A DNA stretch of 64,000 bases from Mesostigma viride. Lineage: Eukaryota; Streptophyta; Mesostigmatophyceae; Mesostigmatales; Mesostigmataceae. Below the pieces are notes generated by a model, which made no database searches, was not told where the DNA came from, and saw only the letters and a list, made by a program, of their open reading frames with translations. The position numbers and the translations under genes were made by a program. Location of the stretch: assembly GCA_009746045.1 (NCBI GenBank), contig RPFO01001857.1, positions 1-64,000 of the forward strand, given 5' to 3'. Position 1 is the stretch's first letter, and each line of letters starts with the position of its first letter. Of the stretch, positions 28,678-39,245 are shown piece after piece.

Positions 28678-29333
28678 ATGATGTTTATTAAGATGCAATA
28701 TAATGGAACAGGAGGACGAGTTTATTTCGTAACGGATAAGATGATGAAAGAACTGCACATCGGACGGGTGGGAAAGACCCGTCTTAAGGACGCGTTAGCG
28801 GAAAAGTTTCAAGAGGGGGTCGACTTCCGCACCGCCGTCAGGCGGGGCAGCAAAGGTCGTCCCACGAGCGTCATATTCGTGACTCGAAAGTGTCTAGAGG
28901 CCTTGCGCAGTTCCGCCGAACTCCGGGACGGTGGCGACGCCAAGAACGAGGACCGGCGTCCGTTCTTGTCGGAAACGATGATCCAGGAGAGCCTGGCGGA
29001 ACGTCTCGGTGGGATCCGCGAATTCAAATGTCCCGCCGGGCTCATCGACATATTCTGTCCCTCGCAGAAGTTGATCGTGGAAGTCAAGGGATTCCAGAGA
29101 TGGATGGAGGGCGTCGGCCAGCTCGTGTCGTACGGAAAATACTTCCCCGAGTACCGCAAGCGGCTCCATCTTTTCCAGACCTCCGCCACCCCGGCTGCTG
29201 CCTGGAGAAGGTGCTCATCGCGCACGACGTGTGTCTATCGACCGGGATCGAATTGACCTTCGACGACAGTATCGAGATCCGGCATCCCTACTCTCTCGCC
29301 CCCGCCCCCGCCGCTAGGAGCGAGACCGATTAG
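28678..29333 (+). CDS. MSV199-domain protein with nuclease-like tail, one frameshift
   Basis: Residues 1-75 (FVTDKMMKELHIGRVGKTRLKDALAEKFQEGVDF ...) resemble the N-terminal MSV199/KilA-like DNA-binding domain. Residues 110-165 (IREFKCPAGLIDIFCPSQKL, then VEVKGFQRWMEGVGQLVSYG) look like a restriction-endonuclease-like core with D..ExK. The frame must shift near 29,190 (cacccc|gg) to finish at 29,333. Such proteins are frequent in giant viruses and are sometimes linked to selfish elements. Overlaps the next convergent gene by 4 bp. Confidence 0.55.
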
Positions 29334-30691
29334 AACTGATAGGTCGTGTTCTGCTCGATGGGCACTTCCGCGGCCTTCTCGGCGTCCGTCTTCAGTCTCT
29401 CGATCCAGCTCTTGATGCTCGCGTCGTCCATCGCCCACTTCATGAACGCCTCCTCGTTCTTCGGGTTCGCCTTGACCCAGTTCTGCGGGTCGTGCGCGAT
29501 CTTCTGGTAGAACTCCTCGCTCTCGTTAGGGGACAGTTTGGCGACGACGTCGAACATGAACGAGACCGTGACGGCGTCTTCGTTCGTCTGGAAGTACTTT
29601 TTGATGCGATCATACCACCCATCGCAGCCGCTCGAACTCGTGATACTCGTCTTTCTGCTGTACGGTGGCGTCGGGCGCGTCCGCGATCTTCTTCCGTCGT
29701 CCCGCCTCCTTCGCCAACGTGTCGTGATACGCTTGCAAAACGGCGGGCGGTTGATCTTACACATGTCCGGTTTGGCGCCGAACAGGGCCACCACTTTGCA
29801 CGTGGCCTTGTTGAACCCCTTCTCGAGCCACGCGAGCGCCTTCGTCGCGAACTTCAGCCACGGGAACAGGTCGTCGATGACGTCGAACGCCGCGCGCAAG
29901 CCCGCCAGATACATGGACACCACAGGGACCAGAGACACCTTCTTGAACGTGACGATCTGGATCAGTTCCGTGACGTACGCCGTCGCGAACGCGCCGACGC
30001 CCGCCACCGCCGTCAGCTGCATCTGCGCGATGCTCTTGCCCTTGATCTTCAACTTCCCAGCGCGGTCGTTCAGTTTGTGGACGAGACCCACGGTCTTCAT
30101 CATCGCGAAGTTGACGGGGATGTACTGCCACGCCTTGTCCAACTTCTCGAGCCTCTCGCACGCCTTGCCCCGTTTTTCGCAATTCAACGCGATCTTCGTC
30201 AAATGGAACGGGGAGAGCAGCGGGCCTCTTTTCCCGATCGCCACGTCGCCGAACGTGGCGTTCACGTCCGACGCCACTCGGTCGAACCAATTGGAAACGG
30301 CGTTGGGCTTGAAGAGACTGCCCGTCGCCACGCTCAGGATGCCCAAGGGGTTGTAATAGTCCGCCACGCCGACCGCGACGCCGTACGCGAGCGTCTTCGA
30401 CCACCCGATCTCCGCCACGCGCCCCCCTTGTCCCTTCTGCGCGCACAGGGAGTCCTCGAGGAGAGTGAGCATGGACGCGGTGTCGCTCCCGCACCTCTCG
30501 GCCGTCTCCGGGGCGTCGGGGGTCGGGGGTGCGGCGGCCGCTTCGGACGGGCCGGCGTCGTCCTCGGTGGCCGTTTCAGGGCGAGGGGGGGACATCAAGA
30601 GTAGCAGGAGGGCCGCGGATACCAGCATCGTCGTGACGCCCGCGAGGGTCAATGCGCTGTCCATGTCTATAGTAAGTCTCCGGTTTTCCAT
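29330..30691 (-). CDS. Membrane-anchored protein with an internal frame-swapped segment
   Basis: An N-terminal TM segment (TLAGVTTMLVSAALLLLL) follows either the ATG at 30,691 or, more likely, the one at 30,664, because a CTATAG core promoter motif sits 3-8 nt before 30,664. Several amphipathic helices and a second hydrophobic region (residues about 215-235) follow. Codons between 29,755 and 29,630 give Arg-rich nonsense in frame, while the +1 frame reads a normal sequence; a pair of compensating one-base shifts is likely. About 445 aa. Probably a structural membrane protein; no family is recognised. Confidence 0.5.
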   Translation of the reverse strand: MENRRLTIDMDSALTLAGVTTMLVSAALLLLLMSPPRPETATEDDAGPSEAAAAPPTPDAPETAERCGSDTASMLTLLEDSLCAQKGQGGRVAEIGWSKTLAYGVAVGVADYYNPLGILSVATGSLFKPNAVSNWFDRVASDVNATFGDVAIGKRGPLLSPFHLTKIALNCEKRGKACERLEKLDKAWQYIPVNFAMMKTVGLVHKLNDRAGKLKIKGKSIAQMQLTAVAGVGAFATAYVTELIQIVTFKKVSLVPVVSMYLAGLRAAFDVIDDLFPWLKFATKALAWLEKGFNKATCKVVALFGAKPDMCKINRPPFCKRITTRWRRRRDDGRRSRTRPTPPYSRKTSITSSSGCDGWYDRIKKYFQTNEDAVTVSFMFDVVAKLSPNESEEFYQKIAHDPQNWVKANPKNEEAFMKWAMDDASIKSWIERLKTDAEKAAEVPIEQNTTYQF

Positions 30692-30718
30692 TTTCAGCGC
30701 CGCACTTTGGCTCGATTT

Positions 30719-31527
30719 TTACACCGTCACGTGAAAAGTATAATCCATGGGGATGGAGAGCCCGTCGTCCACCGCGACGGCGGAGAAGAACAGGCGCCGG
30801 TTCGGGAGGAGCGGGTACGCGCCGCCGGCGTGCACCAGGTTCCCGTGCCACATCAGCATGTTCCCCGGCGACAAAACGATCTCGCGCGGCGTCACGTCTC
30901 CTTCCAGATCGTCCGCCGTCTCGTTGATCCCGTTTCCGCGACAAATCGACTCGTACGCCACGAATCGCGTGTCGTCCTCGAGCGCCACGAGTGCGGAGAT
31001 GGGGAAATCGCACCTCCACCGGTGGATGTCCGACAAGAAATCGCGGTGGGCGCTCTGTTGCGCGCACCCGGCGTCCGAGTACAGAAAGCACGGGTTCACC
31101 ACGAGGTACTTGGACGAGAAAAAGGTCGTCACGAGGGAATGGCACGTCCTCCAGATGTCAAACTCTCCAGTGGACACCTCGTGCGATATCTCGTATTGGT
31201 GTCGCTTGTGGTCTCCGGCCGAGGACGCGCCGTCGCGCGACTTCCGCTGAAAGATCCCGACCTTCTTGTCGGCGAACCGGTCGGCGGAGTCCAGAAGGGA
31301 GCGGACCAGGTCCAACGAATCGCGTTTTTCACGAGTTTGTACCCGACGTCCGCGAGCCCTTGCAACGTCTCCTTTCGCACCTGGCTCGTCTCCGCGTCCC
31401 TTCGGGCGATGACAAAATCCGTCGCCCATTCGGATCCGCGTCGCACGGGCCGTCGCGGACTGGCGGCGTTCGTCGCGAGGGCGCGCATCATGAGATATTT
31501 CGACTCGCGGATCGCGCGTCTCGCCAT
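30719..31527 (-). CDS. 2OG-Fe(II) oxygenase-like protein, one frameshift
   Basis: The C-terminal 150 residues have an HRD triad (H-x-D), a distal His in MWHGNLVHAGG and an RRLFFS arginine, matching the 2-oxoglutarate/Fe(II) facial triad plus the cosubstrate Arg (phytanoyl-CoA or prolyl-hydroxylase type). An N-terminal 70-residue segment from the ATG at 31,527 lies in another frame and must shift at the A5 run near 31,320 to join. Possible roles are hydroxylation of proteins, nucleic-acid bases or lipids; no substrate is indicated. It ends 28 bp before the membrane protein's first possible start. Confidence 0.55.
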
Positions 31528-31585
31528 CTCACTCTCTCTCGGGCGTAGGCTCACGAAATTATAGGACGAACGGGGCGCGCCTCGA

Positions 31586-32208
31586 CTAGCGTACTGCGAA
31601 CTCGGTTTCCTTTGCGAACTCGTGGATGACGTAGTTGGCGACGTTGTCGGCGTACCGCCGCTCGTTCTTGACCCATTCGAGCGGACTGCGGACGATGTAG
31701 TCGACGGTGGATTCGGAAGCCCCGATCGCCTTCACGATCGGGATCATGGCCGACAGTACCGCGAAGGCGTCTTCCTTCATCTCTCGTTCGAACACGTATT
31801 CCAGAACTGGGACAACTCCTTGAACTGGTTGACGTCCTCGTTGGCCGCCTTGCGCTCCTCGCCGTGGGGCAGTTTGTCGCGAGCCGATCGGAGGGCCGTC
31901 AGTCGAACGGACAGCGCGTGCTCGACGGCCCGCGTCCACCCCTTCACGAGATCCACCTTGTCCCCCGCTGCCTTCTTGATCGCGGCGTCGACGTCCTTCG
32001 AGTAGGCCTCTTGCGCCTCCTTGGTCTCCGCGTCCTTTTTCTTCTGATCGTCCGTGCGCGGATCCGACCACTCGGTCACGAGATCGACCACGAACTTGGG
32101 CATCTTCGCAGCGAACTTGGGATCGTTCCGAATGTTCGTGTAGATCAATGCGAACATCAGGGCGATGGACACGAGGATCGACACGATGGCCACCGCGGCG
32201 GACGCCAT
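31586..32208 (-). CDS. Membrane-anchored helical protein, one frameshift
   Basis: Starts at 32,208 with a TM segment (VAIVSILVSIALMFALIYT), then a Lys/Asp-rich helical region. A shift near 31,800-31,810 is needed to continue to an ordinary helical C-terminus and the stop at 31,586. About 207 aa. Topology fits a small virion membrane protein. No family is recognised. Confidence 0.5.
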
Positions 32209-32232
32209 CTCTATGTAAACAAGTCATAATTC

Positions 32233-32463
32233 TCACGCCTGGCTCGAGGAGATGTGCCCGAGCAAGTCGTAGGTCCCGTCGTCCTGGCGGAAACTGAACA
32301 CGAGACAGTTGGAGATTCCGTCGACGAACTTATTGGACGCGACGCGGATGTTCCCTATATCGAACGGGTTCACGCGCGAGAGAGTGCAATTGTCTTGGCC
32401 TAGCTTGATTCCCTTGGACACGTTCAATTCGTCCATGATGACTTCTCGTTTGGTCGAGGACAT
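32233..32463 (-). CDS. Small 76-aa protein
   Basis: Intact frame from the ATG at 32,463; the in-frame extension upstream is part of the next gene's 3' end. Mixed beta/alpha, no motifs, no TM. It lies between a membrane protein and the fibre-like genes, so it may be structural. Unassigned. Confidence 0.45.
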   Translation of the reverse strand: MSSTKREVIMDELNVSKGIKLGQDNCTLSRVNPFDIGNIRVASNKFVDGISNCLVFSFRQDDGTYDLLGHISSSQA

Positions 32464-32485
32464 CGCGGTGTTTATTATTATCCAT

Positions 32486-32926
32486 TCAGAAAAGTTGCAT
32501 GACCGTCTTAACTTGCTGATTGTCTTCAAATTTAACGACTTCTAGTTCTTCGCGGTCATTTACTTGGAACCGATATTTCGTATTTTTTGGCCCGGTGATC
32601 ACCGCCACCGAGGCGCTGTCCGCGTTCCCTCCACCTCCGACTCCCGTGATCCCCGTCGTGCTTACGTTGATCACGTTCCCCCCTGACCGGATGCTGACCC
32701 CGTTGTTGTCGAATATGATCGCCGGGCTCGTGGCCGGGTCGAGTCCGGGCCCGTCTCGCAACAAGAGTGTTTTCCCGTCCTCGTCCGTCAATAGCCGGAT
32801 CGCCGAACTCTGCGTGCGGTCGTCGCTCGTCGCGACGAGCGATTCCGTGTGCACGTTCTTGAAATAAAGAAAGCCTTTGGGATCGGCAAAGTTGGGGGCA
32901 TTCGCCTTCTCACGACATACCAACAC
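32486..32926 (-). CDS. Fibre/tail-like short protein, start unclear
   Basis: About 146 residues rich in Gly, Ser, Thr and Val with the beta pattern of phage-like fibres (NNGVSIRSGGNVINVSTTG). No ATG in this frame after an upstream stop; an ATG one base out of frame lies at about 32,915, so a small indel near the start is likely. It may be a separate fibre tip protein or the detached C-terminus of the giant fibre gene ending at 32,952. Confidence 0.4.
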   Translation of the reverse strand: MLVCREKANAPNFADPKGFLYFKNVHTESLVATSDDRTQSSAIRLLTDEDGKTLLLRDGPGLDPATSPAIIFDNNGVSIRSGGNVINVSTTGITGVGGGGNADSASVAVITGPKNTKYRFQVNDREELEVVKFEDNQQVKTVMQLF

Positions 32927-35510
32927 AATAATTTGTCAACACGGAAACGCGCTAAAAGGTATTGTTGTCCCACTTGGCGAGGATATCAACGACACTGTCC
33001 TGGATGCTACCCAACGCGGCACTCGAATCGGTAGCGGGCGCAGCGTATCCATTGATCTGCCCTGTGCGCCACGTCGATCCTTCGAGTTTGACGAGTTGGA
33101 GGGTCTCGTCATCTGCCACTCGAAAACCGTAGGTCACTGTTAGAGGTTTCGAGTAGCTGTTTTTATACCCATACAACATGCACGAGGGTGGTACCACCGT
33201 ATTGCATATACGGGCGTTTTTGTATCCGACGTTCCTGGAGGCGGCGTTTGTTCCTGGATGACCTAACGTAAAGACGCGATTTGCCGTCAGCGAAAGGGTC
33301 CTGCCCGAGTTCGTGCCTGTTCGAGGGTTCAGCGTCTGTAGCGCTCCGTTAATATACATTCTATAAACTCCGCTGTTATCGAGCTGGACACAGAGTTGAA
33401 ATGGGTCAGAGATGGACACAGCATAGGTCATATCGAGTTCTATGACGCCGTCGTCAATTCCGAGTTTCCCGTTCTGTGCGTACGCTCGAATGTATTTTCC
33501 GGCCGTGCCAAACAGACCATACACAAAAAGCGTGAGAACCGAACCTGCCGTGTTAAAATCGGTTGGCGGGATTATATCCATGAGGAACGAGAACCCCTTG
33601 TCTTGCGCGGAGTTCAAATCAGATTCAAGGAGGGTCGTTTGGGCTCTCCCCAACGCGGTCGTACCCGCTTCGTTGCCTGTAAAAAGACCCCCCATGTATA
33701 TCTCGTTGGATCAGTCAATACCATTTGTCGGCCTTTGACAGTGTCAAACGATCGATCCGATGACGGATTCGTAGTTGAGACGAAGTCCCAACTCACAACC
33801 TCGATGCTTTTGTCAGGAAGACTCGAAAGGACAGTGTTCGTAGATGGTGCTTTTCGAACCGCGCTGCTCACGACACGCGAGAACAGAAGTTGTCCGCCTC
33901 GGATGTGCCAATACGATCCGAGTGTATCCCCCCCATCTTGATTGGTCCCCGCGTTCCACTTAATAGAACGTTCGGCCGGGACGGAATCCACGGTGCCATC
34001 TCCGTCGACGGCGATCCCGGCACCAGAAGAGGAGGCGTTTGTGGCCGGTGAGACGGACGATACGCGCACGTCGTCGACGTAAAACGGGTAGAACGCGGTA
34101 GATGTGTAGTTACCTATCTTCAGCAAAGGTGTCGTTACTGAGGCTTCGACTATATTGGACAGTATGGAAGTAACAGGGACTTCACGGTCGTCGACGAGAA
34201 TGTGCAATTTGGACGTAAACGTGTCCTTGCGTAATGCGAGCTTGAAAGTCTTGTTTGCGGGAAACGTTCTGTTCGGTATGAAGTAAAACTTTGTTTGTCC
34301 AACCATAAGTGCGAATTTGTCTTCTTCTAGTCTGACGTCGAATGGACCATAAGACATCAAATCGGTGGTCATGCCCGTGATCGTCGGAGTAAATTTCGCG
34401 CTCACAAGAAACCCACTCGTTCCGGATGGCCATAACGACGATTTGTCCACAGGTGGAGAGGCGGTAGCGTATACTCCTGTACCGTCCGTTATTACAAGTC
34501 GCTCGTTCTGGAACGCCGCGCCCCCGTACACGTTCATGACGACTGAATTGATCATGTCCGTTTCCGGCGTCGGCGAATCGAATTGCCACGTCGCCACGGG
34601 TGTGTCCGCCGGAGTGGCGAGGAATACGACCTTATCCGACACGGCTACGTTAGTCGATATCTGGTTGACGGTGTTCAGATTACCGGCCACGTTGAGATTC
34701 CCGCTCACCGTCACCTCGCCCGTGGCAGACGTCAGCTCGAGACCGCCGACGGGTGTCGTAATTCTACCGCCCGTGCCCGCCGTGTTCGTGAGGACGAGAT
34801 CCTTTTTCACTGCGACTTGGACGGGAGCCGTCAATGCTAGCGTGTTCGCGGACGCTTGCACGGTCGATCCCGTCACGTTCACGCCGGAGACGTTCACGAC
34901 GCCGGATTGGCTCAAAAGGTTAAGAGGGCCGTTGGACGTCGTAATGTTGCCCCCGGTACTTGCCGAGTTCATCAACACGAGATCCCTTGTCACTTTGACG
35001 TTCGCATCGGAAGTCAATAATAGATCGCGATTATCCGTGCCCGATATTGTGGTTCCTTCAACCTTTACACGCGCCACGTTTACCACGCCGGAGTTGCTCG
35101 ACAGGTTCAGAGGACCGTTTGTCGTCGTAACGTCACCTGCGTTGTCAGTCGAGTTCGTCAGCTTGAGTGTCTTTTTCACGTTGACGGACGTCACCGCGTC
35201 TAATGAAAGCGCGCCGTTGCCCGTTGATATCGTCGACTCCTCGAAGCTCGTGGATGCCACATTTACAATACCCGTGCTGCTATGCAAGTTCAAGGGACCG
35301 ATAGACGTCGATACATTGCCTCCGTTCACGTCAAGGTTCGTTAGCACAAGGGTTTTGTTCACCCTAACGGTTCCGTAGAATCCAATACGAGCGATGGCTG
35401 TAGCGTGGATATCGTCACGCTAGCATCGGACGGGTTTGCCTTGGACACTTGTATGGCCGCCCCGGACCCTGACAGCGTCAGCGCTCCTCCGGTAGCCGTA
35501 ACTTTTCCTC

Positions 35511-36425
35511 CGGACGTGCTCGTCAGCTCGAGCTCCTTATCCACCTTTACTTTCAACGCGGCGGAAAGAGTCAGGTCGGTGTTCGTCGCAGAGATTGCGG
35601 CCCCTTTGACACTCACCGCATTGTCTAGGGTCACTCCGGATCCTGACGCGCCCGACAGTGCCAATACCCCGTTTGGTGCTGTCACCTTCCCACCGGACGT
35701 GCTCGTCAGCTCGAGTTCCTTATCCACCTTCACTTTCGACGCGGCGGAAAGAGTCAAGTCGGCGTTTGTCGCAGAGATTGCTGGCCCGTTGACACTCACC
35801 GCGTCGTTTAGGATCACTCCGGATCCTGACGCGCCTGACAGTGCCAATACCCCGTTTGGTGCTGTCACCTTCCCACCGGACGTGCTCGTCAGCTCGAGCT
35901 CCTTATCCACCTTTACTTTCAACGCGGCGGAAAGAGTCAGGTCGGTGTTCGTCGCAGAGATTGCGGCCCCTCTGACACTCACCGCGTTGTTTAGGATCAC
36001 TCCGGATCCTGACGCGCCTGACAGTGCCAATACCCCGTTTGGTGCTGTCACCTTCCCACCGGACGTGCTCGTCAGCTCGAGTTCCTTATCCACCTTCACT
36101 TTCGACGCGGCGGAAAGAGTCAGGTCGGTGCTCGTCGCAGAGATTGCGGCCCCTCTGACACTCACCGCGTCGTTTAGGATCACTCCGGATCCTGACGCGC
36201 CTGACAGTGCCAATACCCCGTTTGGTGCTGTCACCTTCCCACCGGACGTGCTCGTCAGCTCGAGATCCTTATCCACCTTCACTTTCGACGCGGCGGAAAG
36301 AGTCAGGTCTGCGTTCGCCGTGGAGATCGCAGAGTTTTCGAATTTCACCTCTTCGACCGTCACACTCGACCCCGCTACCATCGTGTCCCCCGTGATCAAT
36401 ATGTTCTCTCCCTTATTGGCGGCAC
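35511..36425 (-). repeat. Five 183-bp in-frame coding repeats
   Basis: Landmark 'cggacgtgctcgtcagctcg' recurs at 35,511, 35,694, 35,877, 36,060 and 36,243, exactly 183 bp apart, so each unit encodes 61 residues. Units differ at only a few positions, which points to recent expansion or gene conversion. The long plus-strand open frame over the same bases is a repeat by-product. Confidence 0.85.
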
Positions 36426-37167
36426 CACCAAGAGATACGGCAGCGATCTTGGTGCACTTACCGGTATCGGAGAACGCAATTGTCAACTTGGAATCGGGGT
36501 CCTGGCCGCGACGAGTCCCCACGGACGGACACAAATCGATTCCCGAGCCCGCGGCCAATCGCAAATTTCCCGAGCTCGACGCGTCCGCGGAAAGGCGCAA
36601 CTGGGCCTCCGTGACCATCTCCAAATCGTTGATGCCGCCGTCGATGACTCCTCGCCATTCCTTCGTCCCCGTCTGAGGAGCGGTCATCTGCGCGGAACTG
36701 TGAACCATCCCCGCTACGAACTGTCGGTTTTCGGTCCCTGAATCTCCTCGTATCGCGAACGCGTCCGGTTGTGCGTTTGCGGTCTCCATCGCAGACGTAT
36801 GAGCGACGAGCGTCGAGTGATCCGCGATGATGGAATAGGAAGTCGACGCTCCTTTCAGAAGCAAATGTTTAGAGACGGATGAGAACATCGTGTTGTCGGA
36901 CTCTATCGTGTCATCATCCTTCGCGTAATTTGCGATCGTCTGCGTCGGGACGGACGAGCCTCCAGACCCCGTCACGAGGTCGCCCAGAATCTGCACGTTC
37001 CCGTGAATGACGACCTTCTTGGTGGCGTCGAACACCGTCTTGTCCGTGTTGTTACCTCCTGAGCTGTTGGGCACGAGATGGATACGGTCGAGTCCGACGA
37101 TCTTGAGATCGCGGACGGTAGCGGAAGTGTCATCTTCGCCGTGGATCTCGTTCGCGTAACATCAAGT

Positions 37168-37937
37168 TTCGTTTAAGTGGCCAGCCGGAGCGGCTGCTTA
37201 GGTTTTAGCGGGCAAGTGTTCGAAGCGCGTCATTGGTGAATTACTAGGGAACTTGGGTTTCCCCGCGAAACTCCAACTCGCGCGTTCAGATTTCCAAATC
37301 TCAAGTAAAGTTCGGCGCAACTTTCTGAACGGGGGCAGTTGACGAGCAGCATTCCTCCGGACGAATGAATTGCGTTCCATACTTGCGCAAAATTTTGAAA
37401 GGTAGCTTGCGTGCAGCCCTACTAAAATTTGCGCGCACGTTCAGATTTCCAAATCTCAAGTAAATTTCGGCGGAACATTCTGAACGGGGGTAGTTGGCGG
37501 GCAGCGTTCCTCCAGACGAATGAAATGCGTTCCATACTAGCGCAAAATTTTGAAAGGTAGCTTGCGTGCAGCCCTACTAAAATTTCCGCGAAGTGTGGGA
37601 CTGAAAATTCGTAACGGAAGCTTTTTGGTAGTTGCCGTCACTTCCTCTTGTGCAAACGTGTGGGAGTGAAAATTCGTAACGGAAACGTTTTGGTAGTTGC
37701 CGTCACTTCATTTTGCGCGAGTGTTGGGCTGAAAATTCGTAACGGAAACTTTTTGGTAGTTGGCGTCACTTCCTTTGGTTCGACTGAAAATTCGCTGAAA
37801 TTCGCTGAATTCGTACCGTAGCCTAATTTTTAGTACCTCGAAGTGACGGGGCACCTAAAAATTTGCCCACAAGTACACTTGGCAGCGCGCTCACTGGGAA
37901 AAATTGTACAGCCGCTCCGGCGGGCCACTTGAACGAA
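37168..37937. mobile_element. Non-autonomous DNA transposon, 770 bp, 29-bp TIRs
   Basis: The ends 37,168-37,196 and 37,909-37,937 are inverted repeats (ttcgttyaagtggccmgcc plus ggagcggctg) with two mismatches. The interior has no ORF but contains two long direct repeats (about 37,262-37,425 and 37,441-37,585, sharing ttcagatttccaaatctcaag and tttgaaaggtagc) and three copies of a 'gaaaattcgtaacggaa' unit (37,604-37,745). No target duplication could be fixed. It sits inside the 5' part of the fibre gene. Confidence 0.65.
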
Positions 37938-38013
37938 TTGTAATGAGAGACCGGACGCGAGAACTTCCCAAATCTTCACAGAGAACGGTTGGCATTTATC
38001 ATTCGTAACGATA

Positions 38014-38484
38014 TTATATTTGCTTCGGTATCGGCGATGTCGGGGCCACGAGGCGCGACCGTTGGTTGTACAGGTACCCGAGCACGAACGCCAGCCCCGC
38101 CCCGACCACCATGTACATGATCACGTTGCCTCTCGACTCCTCCGCCGCGATCTGCCGCATGCGGCTCTCGAGCGCCAGCTGCTGTCTCGCGCGGTTGTCC
38201 GCCGCCGCCGCCGCCGCGTGCATCTCTTGGACCGGGGGCGGGGGTCTCGCTCGCTGCGGGGGCAGCATCATGGACGGGTGTTGCGCGTGCGGTTGCTGTT
38301 GGTGCGGCGGCGGGATGGACAGCGGCCCCGGGATGTGGATGGGCTCGCGTCCCGTGCTGTCGGAGACCTGGAACGCAGGGGTCGCCTCCGAATGAGAATG
38401 AGACGGTTGCGGGGCCATCGAGGACGACATCGACTCCCCCGACGGCATGAACGTGTAGGCTTGGTCCAAGGGCGCTCCGCTCAT
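38014..38484 (-). CDS. Pro/Gln-rich protein with C-terminal TM segment
   Basis: 156-aa intact frame. The N-terminal two thirds are disordered (Pro, His, Gln runs and an AAAAAA stretch); residues about 120-138 (NVIMYMVVGAGLAFVLGYLY) form a single TM helix near the C-terminus with a short positive tail. It is tail-anchored, probably a virion membrane protein. It ends 18 bp upstream of the fibre gene start and runs in the same direction. Confidence 0.6.
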   Translation of the reverse strand: MSGAPLDQAYTFMPSGESMSSSMAPQPSHSHSEATPAFQVSDSTGREPIHIPGPLSIPPPHQQQPHAQHPSMMLPPQRARPPPPVQEMHAAAAAADNRARQQLALESRMRQIAAEESRGNVIMYMVVGAGLAFVLGYLYNQRSRLVAPTSPIPKQI

Positions 38485-38534
38485 CTTTACCCTCTACTCG
38501 AGGGAAATTAACCGCTCCCCGCGAACGAACTCGT

Positions 38535-39164
38535 TCAGATGTATTCCGCCATCGTTTCCGCCGCCGTGTGGAAACGCTTGGCGATGACTTCCTTCTTCTT
38601 GACCGCCATGAACGGCACGACGTGGTTGTTGAAGATCCGCAGGACGTACTTCTCGATGTAGTGGCTGTCCTCCTTCACGGGCGGCTCGTCCTTGGCCGAC
38701 CAGTCCCCGAGCACGTTGAAGAACCGGATGATCGCCTGCACGTGTTTCTCCTCCACGTTCGGGTAGATGACCTGCGTGAAGTACTTGTCGAACTCCTCGC
38801 GGTTCTGACACGACAGCAGGATCGGGATCATGCGTTCCGCGATCCGCAGCCCGCGGCGGGCTTCGGGGGAAATGCTCTCCTCCGCCACCTTCCACCCGTC
38901 CAGCACCTCGGTGACGGCTTTCTTGATGGGTTCCGGAAGCCCCTCCTGCGTGCGGATGTGCATGAGACAGATCACCTCCACGTCCGTGACGGTCCCCTGC
39001 AGCTGCTTCGACTCGAGGATGCTGGCGAGACGCACCACGATGTTCTTGATGATCCGGCGACACGACTCCGCGTCCTCGCCCAGGTTGCTCACCACGCTCT
39101 GGATCATCGAGTTCGGGAACTTCCACGTGTGGACCTTGTTGTCGATGCGCACCTTGACTTCCAT
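38535..39164 (-). CDS. Uncharacterised helical protein, 209 aa
   Basis: Intact frame. Almost entirely helical, no Cys pairs, no TM. Placed divergently from 39,246. It has a general resemblance in composition to the 54,910 gene product, but no shared motif is clear. Likely structural by location in the small structural cluster. Confidence 0.55.
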   Translation of the reverse strand: MEVKVRIDNKVHTWKFPNSMIQSVVSNLGEDAESCRRIIKNIVVRLASILESKQLQGTVTDVEVICLMHIRTQEGLPEPIKKAVTEVLDGWKVAEESISPEARRGLRIAERMIPILLSCQNREEFDKYFTQVIYPNVEEKHVQAIIRFFNVLGDWSAKDEPPVKEDSHYIEKYVLRIFNNHVVPFMAVKKKEVIAKRFHTAAETMAEYI

Positions 39165-39245
39165 GTTTCTCGTAGGAGCGGCTGAAATTCGCGCGTTCGT
39201 TTTGAACGCGAGGAATTATTTGCGGTAGTAACGTGTATAGAAACC

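Larger units (their letters stand above)
32952..37995 (-). pseudogene. Giant fibre/adhesin-like protein interrupted by a transposon
   Basis: The probable start is the ATG at 37,995; about 19 codons later the 770-bp element 37,168-37,937 interrupts it. The frame resumes at about 37,160 and runs to 32,952 with shifts near 35,372 and 33,690 (GGGGGG next to TTTTT). Total about 1,400 aa. Order: an N-terminal head with a HGNVQILGDLVTG segment; five 61-residue beta repeats (183-bp units, 35,511-36,425); four or five diverged repeats of the same type (KxLxLTNS...GPLNLxS); a concanavalin/LamG-like jelly roll (about 34,620-34,050); then a second such domain (about 33,650-33,170). This is the layout of trimeric surface fibres that bind glycans. 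The start upstream of the element and the joins are inference. Confidence 0.5.

Noticed and set aside
35405-36676. 423-codon plus-strand frame
   Set aside because: It is antisense to the fibre repeats and arises from the 183-bp period, which keeps a second frame open.
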